A DNA stretch of 64,000 nucleotides from Pegoplata infirma (lineage: Eukaryota > Arthropoda > Insecta > Diptera > Anthomyiidae), in NCBI GenBank assembly GCA_963921195.1, contig OY992537.1, positions 205,616,581-205,680,580 on the forward strand. The letters run 5' to 3'. The translations under genes and the position numbers were made by a program. This document shows positions 1 through 11,132 of the stretch, one piece after another (position 1 is the stretch's first letter; each line of letters begins with the position of its first letter). A model generated the notes under the pieces. It made no database searches, had not been told where the DNA came from, and saw nothing but the letters and a program-made list of their open reading frames with translations.

Positions 1-191
1 CTGTACCCAGTTCCCACAATTAATTGGAAATCCTGGTAACACTTTGTCTTTTAAACTTTTAAAATTATTACAATTGTTAATATTTCAAATAAAAAAACAG
101 AATTAAAAAGTATTGCGTATTTATTTTTTTAAACAAATTGCTAACACTAAGGCTGATTTTTTTTAGTTTCAACCCCCATCTTAATTAGTTC

Positions 192-447
192 GACACATTT
201 GACACGTCCATGCTAAGTTGGCCAACCACTATATTTGTATGTCCAACTGTTTGAAAAGAGATCAGATATATTATACTTAATTCGGATATAAAATTATTGT
301 TGTTTATATGCAGACATGTTTGATACATTTGGGACGTCCATGATTATTTGGCCAACCACTGTATTTGTATGTCCACCATTTGGGCAAGGTATCAGATATA
401 TTATTCTTAATTCGAATATTAAATTTTAGCTATTTACATGCAGAAAT
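192..447. repeat. tandem duplication, about 130-bp period, two copies
   Basis: Two head-to-tail copies start at 192 and 322. The shared blocks GGCCAACCACT (near 220 and 350), TTTGTATGTCCA and ATCAGATATATTAT keep a constant 130-bp offset. The copies are diverged but alignable throughout. This could be a small satellite fragment. The remainder of 1-480 shows no gene. Confidence 0.7.
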
Positions 448-531
448 AAAGAAGTTATCGATTTTTGGCCGGAATTGACCACCGTGCATTGGTAAGTCAC
501 AAAAAAATTTTAAAACGTATTTTTGCCACTC

Positions 532-845
532 AAAAATATTTTTATACCAAAACAAAAAAAAAATACACTCGAAAAAATGTTACACTCAAAAAAAATTTTA
601 CACTCAAAAAAAAAAAAATTAGTAAAATTTTTTTTTAACGTAAAATTCCAAAAAAAAATAAACACTAAAAAAAAAAATTACACTCAAAAAAAAATATTTT
701 TTTTTTTTTTCAAAAATTACTAAAAAAAATTTTACACTAGGAAAAAATTTACTAACTTTTTTGTAAAATTCGAAAAAAATTTTACACTCAAAAAAAAAAA
801 TAGTTTTTGTTAAATTAAAAAAAAAAATTTACACAAAATAAAATA
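532..845. repeat. A-rich array built on TTTTACACTC plus poly-A
   Basis: Irregular repetition of ACACTC separated by A and T runs. Relatives lie at 47930-48060 and, inverted, at 55735-55960. The tail at 910-950 (GGGTATTCCTAGAATCGGCC) matches the end of the hairpin-ended dispersed family seen elsewhere. Short reading frames here are low-complexity artefacts. Confidence 0.6.
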
Positions 846-1868
846 TTTCTAAGCATAACTGTTATTTTTTCGCGTTAGAAAATTTACTATCACTTAAAAT
901 GGGCACTGTGGAGGGTATTCCTAGAATCGGCCAAGTCGAGTTTAACTTTTCTTAAATAAATAAAATAAACTTGTTTTTGATTATTTTTCCCATTATCAGC
1001 TCTTGAAAGAGCATCGTTTTTTTGCTATTACCTTAAATTTCATTTTTTGGGACAGGCTAATGTATACATCTTTTTAATGCGTTGATATGGCTTTTACACA
1101 ACGGTTACTATTTGATTCCGGATCAATTTCTCCTTTCTTAATGAGCAAGTTGAGTTGACAATTTGGAAATGCCATTGTGTAAATTTGCCCGCTTAAATGC
1201 TTCTAAACTGTTTTTTTGTGAAAATTACGAGTTTTTTACGAGTACCTCCAATTTTACATGATATTATTGTAAATTTAGACAGTTTTTTTTGAAGTTTTTT
1301 CAAGATATTTTTATTTGAAAACTGTATTACAGAGTGGTAAGTAAAATTAGAAATACAAGTTTGTTTTTCGGTTACAAGAAAATAAAAAATATTTTATTAA
1401 AATCTGTATTTCGGTAGATAACTTTGCCAAATATCTGTCGAAATGAGATTACTGTCATTTTACTGAGTATTTAACAGAGTTATAATTTTGAGTGTAAAGT
1501 ACAATTTTTTTACCCAAGATTTACCAAAAATTACTTTTATCAGAATGTTTTTCCTGCTGGAAAATCCTGATTTTTTTTATTACCATTATTTCAGGAGACC
1601 GAAAAAAACGAAGATAAGTTATTTTACTAACTTTTGCCCCCTTTCAAAATGTAATTTTTTTCAGAATGTGTTTTTCTACCAGGGTATCTTTTATTTCGTA
1701 TTTAGAGTTTCTTAAAACATTATTTCCGAAAATAATAATAATACCAATATTTAAATTTTACCTACTTAAAAACGGATTTTCCGAAAACTAAGGCCCTTAC
1801 CACAAAAAAACAAAAAGTCTATTTTAACAAAAGTTTTATTTTAAATTTCAAATTTTCAATACATCTTT
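846..1868. other. AT-rich intergenic stretch
   Basis: No convincing reading frame, splice-bounded exon or clear repeat boundary. It is mostly T/A runs, with the dispersed-repeat tail at its start (900-960). Confidence 0.4.
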
Positions 1869-1872
1869 TGAA

Positions 1873-1947
1873 GGGGGCCGTATGCTAGTTGGTAGCGTGC
1901 TAGCCTTTCAACGTGGGGGTCGTGGGTTCGATTCCCACCAGAACCCT
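1873..1947 (+). other. tRNA-like sequence, probably a pseudogene or SINE head
   Basis: There is a perfect T-arm at 1922-1938 (GTGGG, loop TTCGATT, CCCAC), which also gives a good pol III B box. Upstream is a D-arm-like GCTA/TAGC stem around GTTGG. The acceptor ends do not pair well and no clean anticodon stem forms, so it is unlikely to be a working tRNA. Two more tRNA-like remnants lie on the minus strand at 9183-9246 and 11400-11466. Confidence 0.45.
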
Positions 1948-1949
1948 TG

Positions 1950-2420
1950 GTTTTTTTCGCTACAACGAGACGACGGTCATTGTTACCAGTTCTCGGTTAG
2001 GTGGAATTTATTAAAAATGAGTTGTAAATAAATAGAAAGAATAAATAAAAATAATTGAACATGTGATCAAAACTATATTATTATACATCTTTTGAAAGTC
2101 GATTTTAAAAACAAAAACAATTTGCATGGAAATATAATTAAAAGCTTATTATAAATATATTTTATTTTTCTATGGTAGGGCTGTAAGCCTTGGAGAATAT
2201 TTTTTCGGGAGGTGAACCTGCAACCTATTTAAATTTTTAAATTTCAAGTGTCAAGTGGTTAGTCTATTCAATGACAAATCCCTCGTTCAGTCACCCAATT
2301 CTTTTTCATATATAGAACAAAGATAAACAATTGTTCTGATTAAATTAAACGTATTTTCCCATTTATTAATATTTAAGAAAAAATAAAAATAAATTATATA
2401 TGTAAATAAATAATGAATAA
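1950..2420. other. upstream region of the first peptide gene
   Basis: AT-rich, without an open frame. The segment near 2345-2405 (around TTTTCCCATTTATTAATATT) is clearly homologous to 39526-39600, so it is probably conserved promoter DNA of this gene family. The minus-strand reading of TTTTCCC is GGGAAAA, a possible kappa-B half site. Confidence 0.4.
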
Positions 2421-2430
2421 TATATAAAGA
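2421..2430 (+). promoter_or_regulatory. TATA box of the interrupted peptide gene
   Basis: TATATAAAGA lies about 105 bp before the original start codon at 2536. The surroundings (TAATGAATAA before it) match the 46480-46510 region upstream of the intact paralogue. A shared 5' leader block with GTGATAAAGT follows in both genes. The transcription start is inferred, near 2450. Confidence 0.55.
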
Positions 2431-2540
2431 GTTTGTTTGCAATTATATATTTAAACTTGAATTTATTCCCACCTACCATAATTTCTCACAATTGTGATAA
2501 AGTCATTCTAAAATAAAAAAAAAAAACGAAGAAAAATGAA

Positions 2541-2977
2541 GAGTCCCCGCACAACAATGTCGGAGCGGTTGACGGTTTCGGTCATGAGAGAGTATAGGCG
2601 CAAAACAAAAGCGGCAGCGGGAAATTCCGTCATACGTTGATATTTACACTATTTTTTCACTTTTTCCACATATTTTTATTTGATTTTATTGTTTTTTTTA
2701 ATAACAATATGATTTTTTCATGTTGATTATTTTTTTTTTGTGTTTTTTTAGAATTTTTAAAATTTTTTTGTTAGAGATCATATTTTTTTGTTTACTTTAT
2801 CGAAAATAATCGAAATATTTATAAAAATGTGGCAACATTTTAATATCAAAAATTAAAAGAGAGAGAGAAACCGACACAAAAATAAAATTGATTTTATTCA
2901 AGCGGTTTTCGGTCGAGCGTTTTTTCTTGCCAAATTTGTATGAAAAAAACGTCACCGACATTGTTGTGCGGGGACTC
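2541..2977. mobile_element. 437-bp terminal-inverted-repeat element inserted in a start codon context
   Basis: The ends are inverted copies of GAGTCCCCGCACAACAATGT (2541 onward; complement ending 2977). They are flanked by GAA at 2538-2540 and 2978-2980, a 3-bp target duplication. Removing the element and one GAA restores a continuous frame. There is no transposase, so it is a non-autonomous MITE. A 3-bp duplication would suit PIF/Harbinger, but the TIR gives no firm assignment. Confidence 0.8.
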
Positions 2978-3448
2978 GAAATTATTTAAAATTTTATTTG
3001 TTGTTGGTTGCTTGGTTATCGGCACTATGGGTTATGCTGTTCCTGATCCTTGTAAAATTATAAATCATTATGAAGGTCGTAAAGGTGGACGGGGTGGTTT
3101 TTTAGCTCGTAATGGTCGAGATGTAAGTATTTTAATTATGAACTTCGGGAGACTAAGCAATCGTCAAAAATTTAATTTTTTTATAAAATTTTGACACAAA
3201 AAGAATTATTTGTTAAAATCCGCCAATGAATTTTTTCATTAGTTTAATGACTTTTCAAAATCATCTAACATTTTATGAATATTCTTTTTATGAAAAGTTT
3301 TTATTAAATGTATGAACATTTTTATTATTGGAGTGAAATTTTTTATAATTTTTATATTTTTTTTTATTAAATGTATGACCGTTTTTATTATTGAAACGAA
3401 ATTTTTTCAATATTTTTATGAAATAAATATTCATATAATAAAAACACA

Positions 3449-3945
3449 AGTAACAAATTTATATTCGGCCTTGCCGAATGTACTGATGCACTCAAAAATT
3501 TCAAAAAGATTTTTAAAAAAAAATTGGGGGAAAAATAACTCTATGTTTGCACTTGTTTAAATACCATTCGGTATCCAGTTGTGTTCACATATATAAACCA
3601 GCAGCCAAATTAAAGCATTTTGTGTCTTAAGGTTATGTGGAATGTATCAATTTTAGAAGTGTCCTGACATTTTCGTTTATAACTTTTGAATCGCCTAACT
3701 GATATCGCTCAAATAAAATACGAAACTTTTTGGGACCGCAACAAGTAAATGTGTCAAGTTTTAGTCATATCTGTATAATATTTTGGACGTGATCACCATT
3801 CTAACAGACAGCCGGATAGACAGTCATACGGAATGTCAAAGAATCGATCACTGATCAAAAATATATATACTTTAAGGCGTAGCAGACCGATATTTCGATG
3901 ACTTACAAATGGACTGACAAACTTAAGTAGAGAATATAAAAATCA
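3449..3945 (+). repeat. dispersed hairpin-ended repeat in the intron
   Basis: It starts ACAAGTAA, followed by the hairpin ATTCGGCCTTGCCGAAT, and contains the family's usual body (GATATCGCTCAAATAAAATA, the GACAGCCGGATAGACAG tract, CCGATATTTCGATGACTTAC). It belongs to the group described for 7570-8150 and 22076-22665. Confidence 0.6.
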
Positions 3946-4191
3946 ATGGTTCACTACTAATGAATTTTTCATAAATTGTATGAACATTTTCATAACTATA
4001 ACAAACAAAAATTCTTTCAGTAATTTTTTTTTGTGTACTTTCTCGATATTTTTGATGAGATATTTCAAGATAAAAAAAAAAATATTTTTCTTTACAGGGT
4101 AAAGTTTATTATAATCAGGGCTAGTAATGTGAAGCTTTCATTATGAAATAGATTTAATAAAATTTGTAATTCATAAATTAATTAAAAAGTC

Positions 4192-4477
4192 ACACGCAGA
4201 GAAGAGATATGATTGGGGCACCCACAATTTAAGAACGTCATATAATAATTGAAAATTGTAGCATAATATGTTTATAGCAATCATAAAATGTTTGTTGCAA
4301 TCATATCATAGTCATTAATATAATTTTTATGTAATAGAATCTTTCGAATATTAAGGATCATAACATGATTGCTGCAAAAATTTTATGGTTGCTATAAACA
4401 ATTGATTATAAAATATTCAATCATAATATGACGCTTTTAAATTATAGTTGCCACAATCATATCTCTTCTCTGCGTGT
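4192..4477. mobile_element. 286-bp MITE in the 3' flank of the first peptide gene
   Basis: TIRs begin ACACGCAGAGAAGAGATATG (4192) with the exact complement ending at 4477. The interior is AT-rich, partly palindromic and noncoding. It lies about 70 bp after the gene's stop codon, interrupting flanking DNA that is otherwise alignable with the paralogue at 48463-48535. Confidence 0.8.
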
Positions 4478-4801
4478 TTGCATAAAACAAAAGTTGTCAA
4501 AGTTTCAAGAAATTTATTTATTAAAACTCCTACACATTTAAGGAACCGATTGGTCCACATCTACGGTAAGTACTAGATAATTTAATTATTTACAAATCCA
4601 AAAAAAAAAAATCATCAAAATCGCTTCAGTAGTTTTTGCTAAACAACAGCAGCCGAGTTCGTCCTTTAAAAAAAACATTCTACAATTGAGTGGCAGCCCA
4701 GGCAAATTTAGTTGAGCAAATTTTGTGTTATAAGATTTTAAAAGTTTTGCAATTATTTATCTTTTATATTAAAGTTGTTTTTTATTCGACCTTTCCAATT
4801 T

Positions 4802-5326
4802 AATTATAAAAATAAAATATTTGAGCTCGAGGCCTGGATTGTTGTTTAATTAAAATTCTTCTTTATTAATTTCCAATATTTCGCTACTCTTCAAGTAGCA
4901 TCCTCAGGGAGTATCTTTAATTTAAATATAAAAACAATACAAAAGGTAAGTATAATTTGGTATAAAGTGAACGAACAATAATACATTTAAGTGTAATTGA
5001 CAATTTGCATAAACAAACAACAAACACAATATTAACAACAGTATAACACAGTATACTGTGTTGAAAAATCAATTGTTGTTGTATTACTGTTGTTAATATT
5101 GTGTTTGTTGTTTGTTTATGCAAATTGTCAATTACACTTAAATGTATTATTGTTCGTTCACTTTATACCAAATTATACTTACCTTTTGTATTGTTTTTAT
5201 ATTTAAATTAAAGATACTCCCTGAGGATGCTACTCGAAGAGTAGCGAAATATTGGAAATAAATAAAGAAGAATTTTAATTAAACAACAATCCAGGCCTCG
5301 AGCTCAAATATTTTATTTTTATAATT
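4802..5326. mobile_element. near-perfect 525-bp palindrome (foldback MITE)
   Basis: Left arm 4802 to about 5050 and right arm about 5080 to 5326 are inverted copies with few mismatches. Both contain GAGCTCGAGGCCTGG near the outside and TGAGGATGCTACTC-like sequence. The loop is roughly 30 nt, centred near 5064. No protein is encoded. The small frames here are mirror artefacts. Confidence 0.85.
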
Positions 5327-5499
5327 TATCTTTTAAATAAATTTTTTATAGCTGTTTTAAAATTGCTTACATTGATTTTCTTTTTTTTTGTTTAAACCCC
5401 CCTTAAGCCCACATAATAATGATGACATTCTAGCGGTATATGGATCCATCCGTCCGTATGCTTGTGGAAAACTAGATGCGGTCTTAACTAGAGATAAGC

Positions 5500-5690
5500 G
5501 CTTGAGTGAAGGTTGACCCACACTCACTCACGATCACGACAGGAATTTTGCAATCACTCACTCACGAGCTTATTTTGTTTACTCACACCCACTCACAATC
5601 ACGTAAGTAAGTTTAGGAAAACTTACGTGCACTACCATAAGCTTCACTCACACTCGCGTTGACTCACACTCACGAAACTTTTAATTATAA
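5500..5690. repeat. ACTCAC-rich element fragment
   Basis: Repeated CACTCAC motifs follow CTAGAGATAAGC at about 5489. This marks a degenerate ACTCAC element whose complete form is seen at 23119-23462. Related pieces occur at 6170-6258, 7077-7253, 9806-9900, 53520-53605 and 62500-62810. Confidence 0.5.
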
Positions 5691-5876
5691 AAAAAAATAA
5701 GAAATAAAAATTTTAAAAAAATCTAACAAAATTTTTAGCAAAATTTCAAGTTTTGCCAAATTTTCAAAATTTGTTTTAGATTTTTTTTAGGGCGACTATA
5801 AGTCGCCCTAAGTGGCAATATCAGTATCTTTGGAAAACTGGCAACACCTAACATTTGTGTCTAAAATATAGACCAT

Positions 5877-6608
5877 CCCAGCAAAACTTAGATTACCAAA
5901 TAAGGTATAAAATAAGGTATAGGATCTCTTATTTTATACATTGCAGCATTGATGATTTTAACAGGCGATGAGACTCAAAGTAATGCATCCACATTATCAC
6001 ATAGAATACCAGTAAGGTATAAAATAAGTCATAAATTTATAACGAAGAATACGAGTAAGGTGTAAAATATATGATATGTTATAGGTTACGAGAAATGAAA
6101 TAATATAGCATACCAGAAGATAATATATAAGGTGTTACGAGTAGTGAAAAAGTAATTTTGTATTAAATTTACTCACGTGATTGTAAGTGAGTGTAAGGCA
6201 ATAAAATATGCTCGTGAGTGTGTGTCGTTAGAAATTTCCTGTCGAGAGCTCATCTCTAGTTTAAACTTGTGAATTTTTTTTTAAATAATTATTTTTTGTG
6301 TTATTGTAATGCATTATGCATCCAATTATAAATAATGCATTATTTCAAACTTACAAATAATACATAATGTAACCAAATATAAGTCATCCATGATTTAATG
6401 TTTAGAAATAATAAATATGAAATACATTTTTTCCAATAATAATGCATTACGTAGCAAATTATTAGTAATGCATTATTTTTTACTTGAAAATAATACGTTG
6501 TAGAACAAATGTTTGGTAAGACATCCTAAAATAATGCTACAAATAAGGTATATACATTACCTGGTAATGTGTTATATAATCACTACCCATTACCAAAGTT
6601 TTGCTGGG
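5877..6608 (+). mobile_element. CCCAGC-ended non-autonomous element, copy A
   Basis: A 732-bp element with termini CCCAGCAAAACTTAG and CCAAAGTTTTGCTGGG. Two near-identical copies occur at 9456-10188 (inverted) and 53222-53954. The internal part at about 6165-6258 is a half copy of the ACTCAC element ending GCTCATCTCTAG, present at the same place in all three copies, so it was captured before amplification. No coding capacity. Confidence 0.8.
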
Positions 6609-6637
6609 ATGTCTGGCAACGTTTGCAAAAATAAGTA

Positions 6638-6940
6638 CCCTAGTAAAAATGGTTTTGTATATATCCATGTATAAATTGATACAAATATATCTAATTTTAC
6701 ATAAAGTTATCTCATTTTATATAATTATATAAAAATATTCTCAGATAAGACCAAAATTCGTATCAGATTTTATAAAATTTTATCGGGAGTTATATCAAAT
6801 TTTATATAATTTGATACGAAATTTGGTCTTATCTGATTGATTTTTTTATATAATTAAATATAATAAGATCTCAATATGTATAAAAAGATATATTTGTATA
6901 AATTTATACATGGCTATATACGAAATGATTTTTACTAGGG
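6638..6940. mobile_element. 303-bp TA-flanked MITE
   Basis: Ends CCCTAGTAAAAAT and its complement, flanked by TA on both sides (6636-6637 and 6941-6942). The arms are about 60 bp and contain TATACATGG-like blocks; the interior is palindromic and AT-rich. The TA duplication points to Tc1/mariner-type mobilisation (inference). Confidence 0.75.
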
Positions 6941-7076
6941 TACTTAATTAGAGCCTGAGCTCGACTGTCTTTACAGAAACAATAATGAAAAAATTTAAAG
7001 TTAAGCGTAATTTTACATTTTTTTTTTTTTGCTTTTTTTCGGACGAAACTAAATATGAAGAGAAAACACGCAAAAA

Positions 7077-7253
7077 ATGGACTCACGCACACTTACTCAC
7101 ACAAAAATCTTACTCACGCACACTCCCTCGACCAATTTTTTCATAATGCTAACACTCACTCACAATCACGAGAGTAGAATTGAAATCAGTCACACTCACA
7201 CAATGATCACACATGAATCAAGTAAATCACGTAGTAATCTGTGCTCATCTCTT
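7077..7253. repeat. ACTCAC-rich element fragment
   Basis: Dense CACTCAC/CTCACGCACAC motifs, ending GTGCTCATCTCTTG, the terminal signature of the AGAGATG element family. The reading frame over it is low-complexity. Confidence 0.55.
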
Positions 7254-7569
7254 GTCCAACAAAAAAAAAACTGTAAATTTGACAAATATGCAAAATCGGA
7301 TCCGTCTGTCTGTTCTAACAAAAACAGCTGTAAATTTTAAAAATGAGGAAAATCAAATTTAAGACATTTGGCGGATTTTCGTTGGTCGGTCTGTCTGTGG
7401 AAATCTTACAGCAGTACAAACCAAAAGAGATGGACTACCGAAATTTGGCACGAATATATCTTGTGTTCATAGGCTGGTAATGTTCATAAATGAATAAAGT
7501 CTGACCAGAGCGAAAAGCTTAACTTGAAGAGTGAAATCAACCTCTAAAAAACACCAAGATTACATGAAA

Positions 7570-8150
7570 ACAAGTGAGAGTGCTAAATTCGGCTGTGCCG
7601 ATTCTTTTATACCCTCCAACATGTCAAAAAAATACAGGGGCGCTTTTTTTGGGAGGGGGACTTCAGCGGTGGCTGTGGGGGCCACCTCACCCTCGCGAAA
7701 AGGGTTTACTTATTATATTTTTGCACTATGGTTATACAATTTTATTATTATTTAAACTATTTATTTATTTATATCCACTCCCTAAAATGGAGGCGGACAA
7801 AAAAAAAATAATATTTACCCGTTCCTAGTGCAGGGCTCTAAACTTCTTCTTGCATAAAGATGTTCATTTGTTAAACAAAAATACAAAAAAATACGTTAAA
7901 ACATTGTGTTTTTCCGAGGTTGGTTTAGTTCCTCAAGGGGGAAATTAGTTTCCCCTGGGCCGATTTTGCCCATTTACTAATTTAACTTGCCCGGGACCAT
8001 AAGACATCTACAGATAGACGTACGGACGGACAGACGGGCCTTCATAGAATGTCTTAGAATCGAATTTATGGGGTCCTTGGCCGATTTTTCGATGCGTTAC
8101 AAACAGAATGACAAAGTGAGTTTACCACCATACTGTGGTTTGAGGGTATA
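7570..8150 (+). repeat. dispersed hairpin-ended repeat
   Basis: It starts ACAAGTGAGAGTGC, then the hairpin TTCGGCTGTGCCGA and TTTTATACCCTCC. The core includes GACGTACGGACGGACAGACG, and it ends at a hairpin-like ACCATACTGTGGTTTGAGGGTATAA. A diverged opposite-orientation relative follows at 8469-8935. No protein is encoded. Confidence 0.65.
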
Positions 8151-8334
8151 ATGACATATTAATGTTTTGGGTCACAGTACAAAATTCGAATTCGACATTT
8201 TTAAATACAACTTTCTAATAAATAGAAAAGAAATTTAGTTTTTAACTCACGGGTAGTGACGGGTACTGTTAGTAAGTAATAATACAAAAACCCAGAAAAA
8301 ACGCAACAAGCATGTGTTTTTTTCTTGGAAATTT

Positions 8335-8430
8335 TGATTTTACTGAAACAAAATTCCCATGGATTATCCGTGAATGACCATAAAAAAGATGTTGTTCACA
8401 GAACCAAATACATGCAAAAGAAACAGCAAT
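8335..8430 (+). promoter_or_regulatory. orphan promoter fragment of the peptide-gene family
   Basis: TACTGAAACAAAATTCCCAT followed by GGATTATCCGTGA and CACAGAACCAAATACATGC closely matches the regions upstream of the peptide genes at 34660-34740 and 59555-60110. The minus-strand reading contains GATAAT and GGGAATTTTG. No first exon follows; a hairpin-ended repeat begins at about 8469. It is probably the remnant of a lost family member. Confidence 0.5.
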
Positions 8431-8468
8431 TTTGCAGCACCAGTTCCAAAAAAAAAGTTTAAAACATT

Positions 8469-8935
8469 TTTATACCCTTCAACTACAGTATGGGGGTATA
8501 ATCACTTTGTTATTCCATGTGTAACGCATCAAAATATCGGTCTAAGACCCCATAAAGTATATATATTTATGATCAGTCATCGATTCTAAGACATTCCAGC
8601 GATGTCCGTCCGTCTGTAGTTAACACGATGCAGTCCAAAATAAAAGAGCTAGACTCCCGAGATTCGGTACGAATATGTCTTATGTTCCTGGACAGGTTAA
8701 GTTCGTAAATGAGCAAAATCGGACCAGGCGAAAAAAAATTCCCCCTTGAAGAACTAAACCAACCTCTGAAAAATATCACTTTTTTACATGATTTTTTGTG
8801 TTTTTGTTTAACAAATGCAACATTTTTATGCTACAAGAAGTTTAAAGTCCTGCATTTGGACCCTGAGAATTAAAAAATTTTGTTTTTTTTTTTGGTCCGC
8901 CCACCTTCTATGCGCGTGGATTTTTTTTTTTGTAA
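8469..8935 (-). repeat. dispersed hairpin-ended repeat, minus orientation
   Basis: Begins TATACCCTTCAACTACAGTA, continues with the conserved ATCGGTCTAAGACCCCATAA and GATGTCCGTCCGTCTG blocks, and runs out in A/T-rich DNA near 8935. Confidence 0.55.
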
Positions 8936-9182
8936 ATTATGATAAACTTGTATTTATTTAGTGCAAAAACCACACAGAAAGAATTGAAAACTGATTTCAA
9001 TTACTAAAACTGCTGATTCAATTACTTTAGTATTTGAAATGCCTTTGAGCACGAAAATGCTTGGACTAAATTAATAGCTGAGTATTTGAATTGTTTTCAA
9101 ATACTCGTTTTCCGTATTTGATTACTTTTTAATTTTAGTTTTATATTTTTTAATTAAAAAAAATTTACGCAAAAATGTTGTG

Positions 9183-9246
9183 AGATTTGAACCAAGGACG
9201 CCGGAGTCTAAAGCACAAGACACAACCACCAGGCTACAGCCATCTT
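9183..9246 (-). other. tRNA-like remnant
   Basis: On the minus strand, TAGCCTGGTGGTTGTG is followed 30 nt later by GGTTCAAATCTC, giving A-box- and B-box-like spacing. It does not fold as a complete tRNA. The same TAGCCTGGTGGT block recurs at 11400-11466. Confidence 0.4.
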
Positions 9247-9455
9247 AAATTAACAGCGAGCTTTTGTGATGTTATACAAATGAATAAAATATACAAAAAT
9301 ATGTTTCGTTTTAACATAACTGTAAAAAAAGAATCTATTTATAGAATCTGATGCAACAAGTAGCGTTTTAACAACTCTGAAAATCTATTTATAGAATCAG
9401 ACAGTGTCTGACAGACACACATATACATATAAAAATGTTTGCGAAGTTTGTACTC

Positions 9456-10188
9456 CCCAGCAAAACTTTGGTAATGGGTAGTGATTATATAACACATTAC
9501 CAGGTAATGTATATACCTTATTTGTAGCATTATTTTAGGATGTCTTACCAAACATTTGTTCCACAACGTATTATTTTAAAGTGAAAAATAAGGCATTACT
9601 AATAATTTGCTACGTAATGCATGATTATTGGAAAAATGTATATCATATTTATTATTTCTAAACATTATATCATGGATGATTTATATTTGGTTACATTATG
9701 TATTATTTAAAAGTTTGAAATAATGCATTATTTAGAATTAAATGTATAATGCATTACAATAACATAAAAAATAATTATTTTATAAAAAAATGCATAAGTT
9801 TAAACTAGAGATGGGCTCACGACAAAAAATTTCTAACGACACACACTCACTAGCATATTATATCTACTTACACTCACTTACAATCACGTGAGTAAATTTA
9901 ATACAAAATTACTTTTTCACTACTCGTAACACCTTATATATTACGTTCTGGTATGCTATATTATATACCTTACTCGTAACCTATAAAATATCATATATTT
10001 TACACCTTACTGGTATTCGTCGTTATAAATTTATGACTTATTTTATACCTTACTGGTATTCTATGTGATAATGTGGATGCATTACTTTGAGTCTCATCGC
10101 CTGTTAAAATCATCAATGCTGCAATGTATAAAATAAGAGATCATATACCTTATTTTATACCTTATTTGGTAATCTAAGTTTTGCTGGG
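9456..10188 (-). mobile_element. CCCAGC-ended non-autonomous element, copy B
   Basis: Inverted 733-bp copy of the element at 5877-6608, with the same CCCAGCAAAAC termini and the same embedded ACTCAC half element (9806-9900). Confidence 0.8.
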
Positions 10189-10433
10189 TCGTGCCCAAAC
10201 CATTGAATCGTGATAATGTTTTGCTGTACAAGTAGGTGTTCTTTCCAAAGCAAAATTTTTCTAGGAAAAATAACGCTATATTAATTTGTCATTATATGCA
10301 AAATGCATTGAAATATCGGTCGAGGACGCCATTATGTTTATATATTATTGATCCGTAAAGCTTTCTAAGACATTCTACTGATATCCATCTATCTGTTTGT
10401 CTATGTTTTTCTATAACTAAAAGTGTTTGATGA

Positions 10434-11128
10434 AGAAAAGGATTTTAATGAAAAAATTTTATTGATGAAAAAAATATATTGATGAAAAAAAAAAATATAT
10501 TGATGAAAAAAAAAAATATTGATGAAAAAAAAAATATTGACGAACAAAAAAAAAAATAGATGAAAAAAAGATATTGATGGAAAAAAAATATTGATGAAAA
10601 AAAAAATATTGATGAAAAAAAAAAAAAAAAATTGATGAAAAAAAAATATTGATGAAAAAAAAAATATTGATGAAAAAAAATATTGATGAAAAAAAAAATA
10701 TATTAATGAAAAAAAAATATTGATGAAAAAAAAAAAAATATTGATGAAAAAAAAAAAAAAAATATTGATGAAAAAAAAAAAATTTTTTTGATGAAAAAAA
10801 ATATTGATGAAAAAAAAATATTGATGAAAAAAAAATATTGATGAAAAAAAAAAAATATTGATGAAAAAAAAAAAAAAAGAATTTTGATGAAAAAAAAAAT
10901 ATTGATGAAAAAAAAATATTGATGAAAAAAAATATTGATGAAAAAAAAAAGAAATACTGATGAAAAAAAAAATTTTGATGAAAAAAAAAAATTTGATGAA
11001 AAAAAAAATATTGATGAAAAAAAAAAAATATTGATGAAAAAAAAAAATATTGATGAAAAAAATATTGATGAAAAAAAATATTGATGAAAAAAAAAAAAAT
11101 ATTGCTGAAAAAAAAATATTGATGAAAA
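10434..11128. repeat. minisatellite, unit TATTGATGAAAAAAA with variable A run
   Basis: About 40 head-to-tail units of 14-22 bp, differing mainly in A-run length. Looser relatives lie at 40990-41480 and 43310-43400, each time directly before the TTTTATTCACCAGCTGGTG repeat, so the array may be part of that element. The lysine/isoleucine frame at its end is an artefact. Confidence 0.85.
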
Positions 11129-11132
11129 TAAT

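Larger units (their letters stand above)
2536..4124 (+). pseudogene. secreted glycine-rich peptide gene, interrupted by a transposon at its start codon
   Basis: Exon 1 runs 2536-3122 but is split after ATGAA by a 437-bp element (2541-2977). Intron 3123-4097 is GTAAGT...TTTACAG. Exon 2 (4098-4124) encodes GKVYYNQG and a stop. Without the insert the reading would begin MKLFKILF, followed by a hydrophobic leader, VPDPC, a glycine/lysine stretch and FLARNGRD, like the intact paralogue at 46635-48462. The reading frame downstream of the insert is still open, and the element supplies an in-frame ATG at 2940 that adds about 12 residues before the leader, so a chimeric product is possible. The 3' flank (4125-4190) is alignable with that of the paralogue. 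The family is not one I recognise. The intron holds a dispersed-repeat copy (about 3449-3945). Confidence 0.6.

Noticed and set aside
1873..1947. Functional tRNA gene
   Set aside because: Only the T-arm and a D-arm-like stem form; the acceptor and anticodon stems do not pair.
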